Assembly: GCA_902490095.1 (NCBI GenBank)
Contig: CABUCQ010000008.1
Coordinates: 1 to 30,248, forward strand
Source: an uncultured Collinsella sp.
Lineage (GTDB): Bacteria; Actinomycetota; Coriobacteriia; Coriobacteriales; Coriobacteriaceae
Length of the DNA: 30,248 nt
Reading direction: 5' to 3'
Of this stretch, positions 1 to 4,916 are shown piece after piece (positions within the stretch are counted from its first letter, which is position 1; each line of letters begins with the position of its first letter). The notes under the pieces are model-generated. The model did no database searches. It had not been told where the DNA came from and was given only the letters and a program-made list of their open reading frames with translations. Made by a program: the position numbers and the translations under genes.

Positions 1-54
1 CTGGTTCGAGACGACCTCGAAGTCGTGCATGCGTGCAGTGGAAGGTGTGGGCAT
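1..54 (-). CDS. pyrK: Probable dihydroorotate dehydrogenase electron-transfer subunit, N-terminal fragment
   Basis: Only the first 18 codons lie in the window; the gene runs off its left edge. The ATG at 54 has a GGAG six bases upstream, and a second in-frame ATG lies at 30. The visible peptide begins MPTPSTARMHDFEVVSNQ. The DFEVVSNQ stretch resembles the first beta strand of PyrK-type ferredoxin-reductase-like proteins, and pyrK commonly follows pyrC in type 1B pyr operons. If correct, the product is the FAD/[2Fe-2S] subunit that passes electrons from dihydroorotate dehydrogenase to NAD+. The identification rests on a few residues plus operon context, so another pyr gene such as carA or pyrD remains possible. 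It lies 92 bp downstream of pyrC, across a hairpin that could modulate transcription. Confidence 0.45.
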   Translation of the reverse strand, partial: MPTPSTARMHDFEVVSNQ

Positions 55-101
55 AGACGCTCCAATCCCCCATGCGGTTGCATGGTTCAGGCGAACAGAA
101 A

Positions 102-126
102 GCGCGGCACCGCAAGGGCGCCGCGC
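102..126 (-). terminator. Hairpin between pyrC and the next pyr gene
   Basis: A 10-bp GC-rich stem (102-111 with 117-126, one G-T pair, 5-nt loop) is followed on the minus strand by TTTCTGTT. It could be a weak terminator or processing site that lowers expression of the downstream gene. A second perfect 6-bp hairpin (70-75 with 80-85) lies just upstream of the next ribosome binding site. Confidence 0.4.
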
Positions 127-146
127 ACAAAAGCGATAAGGCTATG

Positions 147-1436
147 CTAGCAGATGCAGCCGTCGGCAAGCGTCTGTTTACCGCCGACAAATACATCGGT
201 GGCACGACCGGTGAGCGTGCGGCCGGCAAAACCGGAGTTCTCGGCGCGCGACTCGTAGCCGTCCTCGCCGACCGTCCAGGTTGCGGAAGGATCAAAGACG
301 GTCAGGTCGGCGACAGATCCTGCCTTGACCTGGACCTGGTCCAGACCCAGGATCTCGCGCGGCTTAATGGCCATGAGTTCGACCATGCGACCCATGCCCA
401 TCTTGCCCGTGTTGACCAGCTCGGTAAGCACGAGTGCCAGCGAGGTCTCGAGGCCGATCATGCCGAAGGGCGCAAGCTCGAACTCGCGGGCCTTCTCCCA
501 CGGGGTGTGGGGAGCGTGATCGGTGACGATGACGTCGACCGTGCCGTCGATGACGCCCTGGCGGATGGCCTCGGCGTCATCGACGGTACGCAGCGGCGGG
601 TTGACCTTGAGCGAGGTGTTGTAGGTCTCGTCCAGGTCGTTCTCGGTCAGGAACATGTGGTGCGGGGTAGCCTCGCAGGTGACCTGAACGCCAGCGGCCT
701 TACCGGCACGCACGAGCTCCAGGCCGTGAGCGGTGGAGATGTGCTGGATGTGCAGCTTGGCACCGGTCAGCTTGGCGATCTCGATATCGCGGGCGATCTG
801 AAGCTCCTCGCCTGCCGCCGGCCAGCCCTCGAGGGCCAGACGAGTCGAGACCTTGCCCTCATTGATCTGGCCGTGACCGACCAGGTCCTCGTCCTGGCAG
901 TGGCTCATGAAGACCTTGCCGAACATCTTGCCGTAGTCCATGCAGCGACGGAGCATGCCCGCACCCTGCACGCCGCGACCGTCGTCGGTGAAGGCGACGG
1001 CGCCGTGAGCGACCATATCGCCCATCTCGGACATAGCCTCGCCCTTAAGACCGCGGGTCATGGCGCCAGAAGGATAGACGCGGCAGTGACCGACCTCGGC
1101 AGCGCGGGACTTGACGAACTCCACGACTGCACCGTTATCGGTAACGGGGTCGGTGTTGGGCATGGAGCACACACCGGTGAAGCCGCCCTTGGCAGCAGCG
1201 CGGGTACCGCTCTCGATGTCCTCTTTGACCTCATAGCCGGGCTCACGCAGGTGAACGTGCATGTCCACCAGGCCGGGCACGAGGTACTTGCCGGAAAGGT
1301 CGCGGACCTCGGCTCCCTCGACGGCAAGGTTCTCGCCGACCTCGGCGATCTTGTCGCCGTCGATCAGGACGTCAACGACACCGTCAAGCTCGACGGACGG
1401 GTCGACGACGTGGGCATTCTTAAGAAGCAAGGCCAT
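147..1436 (-). CDS. pyrC: Dihydroorotase
   Basis: Dihydroorotase catalyses the reversible cyclisation of N-carbamoyl-L-aspartate to dihydroorotate, step three of UMP synthesis, in the cytoplasm. The 429-residue product has the class I layout: a small N-terminal beta domain, then the metal-binding VDMHVHLREPG at residues 58-67 (H60, H62, substrate-binding R64). After these come SMPNTDP, a central SHCQDED, QHISTAHG, and the late catalytic VTDHAPHTPWEK. The open frame extends upstream to 1592, but that part lies inside pyrB and is not PyrC-like. The ATG at 1436 has GGAGGTG in front of it and begins MALLLKNAHVVDP, a normal PyrC N-terminus. The gene overlaps the end of pyrB by 17 bp, which implies translational coupling within the pyr operon. 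Confidence 0.97.
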   Translation of the reverse strand: MALLLKNAHVVDPSVELDGVVDVLIDGDKIAEVGENLAVEGAEVRDLSGKYLVPGLVDMHVHLREPGYEVKEDIESGTRAAAKGGFTGVCSMPNTDPVTDNGAVVEFVKSRAAEVGHCRVYPSGAMTRGLKGEAMSEMGDMVAHGAVAFTDDGRGVQGAGMLRRCMDYGKMFGKVFMSHCQDEDLVGHGQINEGKVSTRLALEGWPAAGEELQIARDIEIAKLTGAKLHIQHISTAHGLELVRAGKAAGVQVTCEATPHHMFLTENDLDETYNTSLKVNPPLRTVDDAEAIRQGVIDGTVDVIVTDHAPHTPWEKAREFELAPFGMIGLETSLALVLTELVNTGKMGMGRMVELMAIKPREILGLDQVQVKAGSVADLTVFDPSATWTVGEDGYESRAENSGFAGRTLTGRATDVFVGGKQTLADGCIC

Positions 1437-2364
1437 TATCGGCACCTCCAAGCAGCAGATACAGGATAGCCATACGCACGCAGATACCGGCGTAGACCTG
1501 CTCCAGGATGACGGAGCGTTGCGGGTGGTCGGCCATATAGGAGTCGAACTCGACGCCGCGGTTGATGGGGCCCGGGTGGCAGATGATCGCATCGGGCTTC
1601 ATGAGCTTCTCGCGGTCCTTGGTCAGGCCGAAGAGCTTGTGGTACTCGCGAATCGTGGGGAACGGGGCACCCTCGAGGCGCTCCTGCTGCACGCGCAGCA
1701 TGTAGACGACGTCCAGCTCGGGCAGGACGGAATCGAGGTCGCTCGTCACGTGGTCGCAGCCCAGGACCTCGGGCGCCGGCGGCAGCAGCGTGCCGGGGGC
1801 GACGGCGTAGGTCTCGCAGCCCATGATCTTAAGGGCGGGGATCAGCGAGCCGCAGACGCGGGAGTGGGCGATGTCGCCGACGACGGCGACCTTCAGACCA
1901 TGGAAGTCACCCTTGTGCTCCCAGATGGTGTACAGGTCCAGCAGGGCCTGCGTGGGATGGTTGTGCTTACCGTCACCGGCGCAGATGACGCTCGCGGGCG
2001 AGTTCTGCGTGACGATGTAGGGGGCACCGGCGTGCTTGTCGCGCACGACGATGCAGTCGATCTTGTAGGCGTTGAGGGTCTCGACGGTATCGACGAGGCT
2101 CTCGCCCTTGACCGTGGAGGTCGAGGAGCCGCCGAAGTTGAGGCTGTCGGCCGAAAGGCGCTTCTCGGCGAGCTCGAAGGAGCTGCGGGTGCGCGTCGAG
2201 GGCTCGTTGAACATGTTGACGATGGTCTTGCCCTTGAGCGTGGGGACCTTCTTGATGGCACGCTCGTTGACCTCGGAGAACGCCTTGGCGGTCTCGAGGA
2301 TGAGCTTGATGTCCTCTTCGGAGTACTCGGTAATGTCGATCAGGTGCTTATGGTTGAACGCCAC
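1420..2364 (-). CDS. pyrB: Aspartate carbamoyltransferase catalytic subunit
   Basis: Transfers the carbamoyl group of carbamoyl phosphate to aspartate, the committed step of pyrimidine synthesis. The 314-residue product has the carbamoyl-phosphate loop EPSTRTR at residues 54-60, the KGES loop, HPTQALLDLYTI, and HPGPINRGVE near the C-terminus. No pyrI regulatory-subunit gene is visible, so control is expected through PyrR rather than by allosteric CTP binding to a partner. A GTG at 2376 would give four more residues, but it sits inside the GGGAGGTGA ribosome binding site. The GTG at 2364, eight bases downstream, is therefore preferred. Only 4 bp separate it from the pyrR stop, and its own 3' end overlaps pyrC. 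Confidence 0.97.
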   Translation of the reverse strand: MAFNHKHLIDITEYSEEDIKLILETAKAFSEVNERAIKKVPTLKGKTIVNMFNEPSTRTRSSFELAEKRLSADSLNFGGSSTSTVKGESLVDTVETLNAYKIDCIVVRDKHAGAPYIVTQNSPASVICAGDGKHNHPTQALLDLYTIWEHKGDFHGLKVAVVGDIAHSRVCGSLIPALKIMGCETYAVAPGTLLPPAPEVLGCDHVTSDLDSVLPELDVVYMLRVQQERLEGAPFPTIREYHKLFGLTKDREKLMKPDAIICHPGPINRGVEFDSYMADHPQRSVILEQVYAGICVRMAILYLLLGGADNGLAS

Positions 2365-2368
2365 GGTA

Positions 2369-2953
2369 CTACTCACCTCCCAGCGGCGCGGAGCCCACGT
2401 GGGAACCCGGCGCGACGTCGTTGATCTCGACAGCGGTGCGGCCGTCGACTTCCTTCATATATAGGTGCACGTTCTCCTCGTGCGACGAGGGAACGTTCTT
2501 GCCGACAAAGTCCGGCGAGATGGGGAGCTCGCGGTGACCGCGGTCAACGAGAACTGCCAGCTCGATGCGGCTCGGACGGCCCAGGTCCATGACGGCGTCC
2601 AAAGCGGCGCGGATGGTACGACCCGTGTACAGGATGTCGTCCACCAGCACGACGCGCTTGCCGTCGACGCTGAAGGGAATGTTGGTAGCGTGGATCGCGG
2701 GAGCGAAATTGGTCGCATAGTCATCGCGATAGAAGCTGATGTCCAGGCTGCCGAGCGGAACGTCGACACCCTCGATCTCCTTGATCGCCTCGGCGAGCTT
2801 CTTTGCCAGAAGGTCGCCGCGCGTGACGATGCCGACCAGAGCGAGGTCTTCACAGCCCTCGTTGCGCTCGAGGATCTCGTGCGCGATGCGGATCATCGCT
2901 CGGTTGACGGCGGTCTCGTCCATGATGACCGCCTTGGGGGAAGTCGTGCCCAT
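2369..2953 (-). CDS. pyrR: Bifunctional pyr operon regulator / uracil phosphoribosyltransferase
   Basis: PyrR binds pyr mRNA when UMP or UTP is abundant and lowers expression of the operon; many members also make UMP from uracil and PRPP. The 194-residue product, slightly longer than the usual 180 or so, has a type I phosphoribosyltransferase fold. The PRPP-binding motif VVLVDDILYTGRT is at residues 101-113. VTRG near residue 44, SFYRDD near 74-78 and a basic C-terminal half are further family features. The ATG at 2953 follows AAGGAGATCG. It is the first gene of the operon, and its 5' leader folds into mutually exclusive hairpins. That suits transcription attenuation, although a textbook PyrR-binding loop is not obvious by eye. 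Confidence 0.96.
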   Translation of the reverse strand: MGTTSPKAVIMDETAVNRAMIRIAHEILERNEGCEDLALVGIVTRGDLLAKKLAEAIKEIEGVDVPLGSLDISFYRDDYATNFAPAIHATNIPFSVDGKRVVLVDDILYTGRTIRAALDAVMDLGRPSRIELAVLVDRGHRELPISPDFVGKNVPSSHEENVHLYMKEVDGRTAVEINDVAPGSHVGSAPLGGE

Positions 2954-2992
2954 CGATCTCCTTCCTCACATGTCTTGACTGCTGACACAGTC

Positions 2993-3131
2993 AAAAAAAT
3001 AGATGCCCGACCGCTCAAAGCGGACCAGACACCCACAGGAAGGGCTGCTCGATTGGCAGCTATATGACTCCATGTGGGTATCTCGTACCCCTTTAATGGT
3101 CAAGGCATAGTGTAGCCAACCTCGGGCTCAA
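2993..3131 (-). promoter_or_regulatory. pyr operon promoter and candidate attenuator leader
   Basis: On the minus strand, TTGAGC (3126-3131) and TATGCC (3104-3109) with a 16-bp spacer form a plausible promoter starting transcription near 3097. The leader can form a 10-bp long-range stem (3073-3082 with 3028-3037, one G-U pair) enclosing a 5-bp GCTGC/GCAGC hairpin. Further on lies a terminator-like stem (CCGCT/AGCGG, 3011-3023, extended by imperfect pairs towards 3028) followed by seven T residues (2993-2999). The 3' arm of the first stem and the 5' arm of the extended terminator share bases, so they would compete, as in an attenuator. A third hairpin (TTGACTG/CAGTCAA, 2975-2994) lies between the T tract and the pyrR ribosome binding site. 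PyrR is the expected ligand, but its consensus loop is not clearly present. Confidence 0.5.
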
Positions 3132-3207
3132 TTGCGAGCATAAATACCGGGCAATCCGTAAACGGGCCCAATCGTTCCATAAACCTATATATATTTGTGG
3201 GACGAGC

Positions 3208-3236
3208 TTGAAAACCTCGGTTCGAGCTGGCATAAT
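3208..3236 (+). promoter_or_regulatory. rpmB distal promoter candidate
   Basis: TTGAAA (3208-3213), a 17-bp spacer and CATAAT (3231-3236) make a good sigma-70-type promoter with a start near 3243. This gives rpmB an approximately 160-nt untranslated leader. The leader contains a CTGTG/CACAG hairpin at 3311-3329. Confidence 0.55.
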
Positions 3237-3342
3237 CCCCTCTGCTGCACGCAAATCGGATCTACGTCCAGGGCCGTGGCGTGGGCACTATCGCCAAAAG
3301 AGGAATATCTCTGTGTAGATTACGCACAGGGAGCGACTTCTG

Positions 3343-3351
3343 TGCTATAGT
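3343..3351 (+). promoter_or_regulatory. rpmB proximal promoter candidate (extended -10)
   Basis: TGCTATAGT is an extended -10 element (TGn followed by TATAGT). No good -35 lies 16-18 bp upstream, as is typical for extended -10 promoters. Transcription would begin near 3358, leaving a leader of about 48 nt before rpmB. Confidence 0.4.
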
Positions 3352-3405
3352 TCAGACTTGTTTGTTAACGCGACATGTTCGTTTGTCGCCCAAGGAGGGT
3401 CAGTT

Positions 3406-3594
3406 ATGTCCAAAGTTTGCGAAGTTTGCGGTAAGCACCCCGTTGCCGGTCGCTCCATCAGCCACTCTCACCGCGTCACCAACCGTAAGTTCCGCCCCAA
3501 CATCCAGCGCGTTTACGTCGTCGTCGATGGTCACCGTCGCAAGATGAACGTTTGCTCCACCTGCCTCAAGTCCGGCAAGGTTGCGCGCTCGTAA
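3406..3594 (+). CDS. rpmB: 50S ribosomal protein L28 (bL28)
   Basis: A small basic protein of the large ribosomal subunit. The 62-residue product starts MSKVCEVCGKHP and contains the family core SHSHRVTNRKFRPNIQ. Two CxxC pairs (CEVC near residues 5-8 and CSTC near 50-53) mark the zinc-binding C+ form of L28. An in-frame ATG at 3358 would add 16 residues with no L28 character. The ATG at 3406 has a strong AAGGAGGG ribosome binding site. The gene is monocistronic: it is divergent from pyrR and followed 70 bp later by a strong terminator. Confidence 0.97.
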   Translation: MSKVCEVCGKHPVAGRSISHSHRVTNRKFRPNIQRVYVVVDGHRRKMNVCSTCLKSGKVARS

Positions 3595-3663
3595 ATAAGG
3601 TCTTACCAACAAGTACCTCGGACTCTCCGGGTCAAAGACCTCGCGTTCATATAGAACTTACCA

Positions 3664-3696
3664 AAGGCGTCCTCCCCCACGGAGGGCGCCTTTTTG
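3664..3696 (+). terminator. Rho-independent terminator of rpmB
   Basis: An 11-bp stem, AGGCGTCCTCC pairing with GGAGGGCGCCT with one G-T pair, is followed by a T run. The left inverted repeat of the mobile element begins at the next base, 3697. Confidence 0.85.
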
Positions 3697-3749
3697 CACT
3701 CATTGGGGACAGATTTACATGAGTGCTTTCACGTATTGGGGACAGACAT
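3697..3749 (+). repeat. Left 53-bp inverted repeat of the element
   Basis: It matches the reverse complement of 4696-4748 at 48 of 53 positions. Its central palindrome, ATGAGTG-CTTT-CACGTAT, is degenerate compared with the perfect right copy. GGGGACAGA-type words flank the palindrome. Confidence 0.85.
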
Positions 3750-3790
3750 GAAGCGCGCATGCGGCGCACTGACTGGCTCCGGCCTCTGCC

Positions 3791-4567
3791 TCACGCAGCA
3801 TCCTTCCAGCCTGCAGTTGCCTTAGTCACGCTTGTAGCGCCGATGCCGGTGATACGGGCAATTTGCTTGACCGTGAGATGCGCCCGCCTGAGCCTCAGCA
3901 GACACGCATCGCGTTCGGGGCGTGGCAGGGCTTTGAGCAGTGCAGGATCTATGCTCGGCAGAACTTCGCGCGCAACGGAAAGGGCCTCCTCATCGGGGAT
4001 CCGCCGGCGTGGAAGAACCTCCATTGACCAGATGCGCCCGGCAACTTCCTCGAGATGCTCGCAATAGCAACGGGAGCCTCCGACAATATCGAGCATAGGG
4101 GCCGCATCACAGATGTCAAAGGGATCATAGCCCAGCTGCTACGCCTTATAGCTTGACCAGCGGTACGCCTCGAGCGAGTCAAGCGCACCTTTCACGGGAT
4201 TGAGATGAATATAGTCGAGCAGCTGCACCGCCTGCGTGTCCGACTCAACCGCGACCCGCGAATAGCGATTGTCAAACAGATGTCCCGTTCTCCCCGTTTT
4301 CCCATTGAAATACTTAGCATATGCCGTCAGCGCGCACTGCATTGCCTTTGAAAGGTTGTCAAATGGGTCATCAATCATCAAATGGAAGTGGTTGTCCATA
4401 AGGCACCAAGCCAACACCGCCACTTCATGGCGCGCAAACCTGTCCGAGATATCCGATAAGAAACGATAACGGTCGGAGTCATCTTCAAAAATAATCTGTT
4501 TGGAGTTGCCGCGGTCAAAGACGTGGTAATAGCCGGTGATCGAAACGGGGCGGGCGCATCGGGGCAT
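3791..4567 (-). pseudogene. REP-associated (Y1, IS200-like) transposase with an in-frame TAG
   Basis: A HUH-type single-strand transposase. The frame starts at the ATG at 4567 after AAGGAGAG and begins MPRCARPVSITGYYHVFDRGN, a typical RAYT N-terminus. The HUH motif is in WCLMDNHFHLMI (H60 and H62). LDYIHLNPVKG (Y119) is the likely catalytic tyrosine region, followed by YRWSSYKA. A TAG at 4139-4141 (codon 143) then interrupts the frame. The same frame continues open for about 115 codons to a TGA at 3791-3793. The continuation, including ERDACLLRLRRAHLTVKQIARITGIGATSV, looks like a C-terminal helix-turn-helix. CAG to TAG is a one-base change, so a recent nonsense mutation is the simplest reading. 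The catalytic domain is complete without the tail, so residual activity cannot be excluded. Confidence 0.8.
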
Positions 4568-4695
4568 AATCTCTCCTTTCAAAACTGTTCAGGCAACACC
4601 TAAAAGGAGAGAAGCAACGCGAAATGCTGAGCCTGCAACCTATTTATATCCAATAAGCGGCAATAACAGGCCCAGAACGGCAAAATGGCAAAACG

Positions 4696-4748
4696 ATGTC
4701 TGTCCCAAATGAGTGAAAGCACTCATGTAAGTCTGTCCCCAACGAGTG
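4696..4748 (-). repeat. Right 53-bp inverted repeat of the element
   Basis: Inverted partner of 3697-3749. It contains a perfect 7-bp hairpin, ATGAGTG (4709-4715) with CACTCAT (4720-4726) and a 4-nt loop. A GGGACAGA or TCTGTCCC word lies on each side. Confidence 0.85.
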
Positions 4749-4867
4749 GGGCGATGCACAATGAACGGGGCGATGCATTGGGCATAGTTTTAGTTGAAAC
4801 GGTTCATTTGATTGAAGCGTTTTAGTTTGTCTTTTACGGGAATCTGACCGTTCACCGATTTATTTCT

Positions 4868-4876
4868 TGCTATCAT
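4868..4876 (+). promoter_or_regulatory. adhE promoter candidate (extended -10)
   Basis: TGCTATCAT is a good extended -10, and the sequence 17 bp upstream (CCGTTC) is a poor -35. Transcription would start near 4883, giving a leader of about 34 nt. The AT-rich DNA at 4786-4865 is where a redox regulator such as Rex could bind, but I could not find a full Rex palindrome. Confidence 0.45.
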
Positions 4877-4916
4877 GCATCTTGTAGGGTAAATCTCCGA
4901 TCGCAAGGAGACACAA

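Larger units (their letters stand above)
3697..4748. mobile_element. IS200-like / REP-associated transposase element
   Basis: This 1,052-bp unit is bounded by two 53-bp inverted repeats (3697-3749 and 4696-4748) that differ at five positions. It contains one minus-strand transposase reading frame of the HUH Y1 type. Each end carries two copies of a GGGACAGA-type word on either side of a short palindrome, the usual form of REP/BIME sequences mobilised by RAYT transposases. The unit fits between the rpmB terminator and the adhE upstream region. No target-site duplication is evident, as expected for this family. With the transposase interrupted by a stop codon, this copy is probably no longer autonomous. 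Confidence 0.8.
4568..4916. other. 349-bp non-coding stretch between the transposase and adhE
   Basis: From left to right it holds the transposase 5' region (4568-4695, no convincing promoter), the right inverted repeat (4696-4748), and two direct copies of GGGGCGATGCA (4748-4758 and 4767-4777). The AT-rich adhE upstream region follows, with TTGAAACG and TTGAAGCG words (4794-4801 and 4812-4819) and an extended -10 element. I see no coding sequence in it. Confidence 0.6.

Noticed and set aside
3073..3131. T-box riboswitch upstream of pyrR
   Set aside because: The conserved T-box sequence (TGGNACCGCG type) is absent and the downstream genes are pyrimidine genes, not amino-acid related.
4139..4141. 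Recoding of TAG as an amino acid in the transposase
   Set aside because: TAG is an ordinary stop in this window (pyrR, rseP, dprA, trmFO, xerC and adhE end with it), so a nonsense mutation is simpler.
4780..4865. Rex operator upstream of adhE
   Set aside because: Only a TGAA-N4-TTCA partial palindrome (4795-4806) is present; it does not match the longer TTGTGA-N6-TCACAA type site well enough to call.
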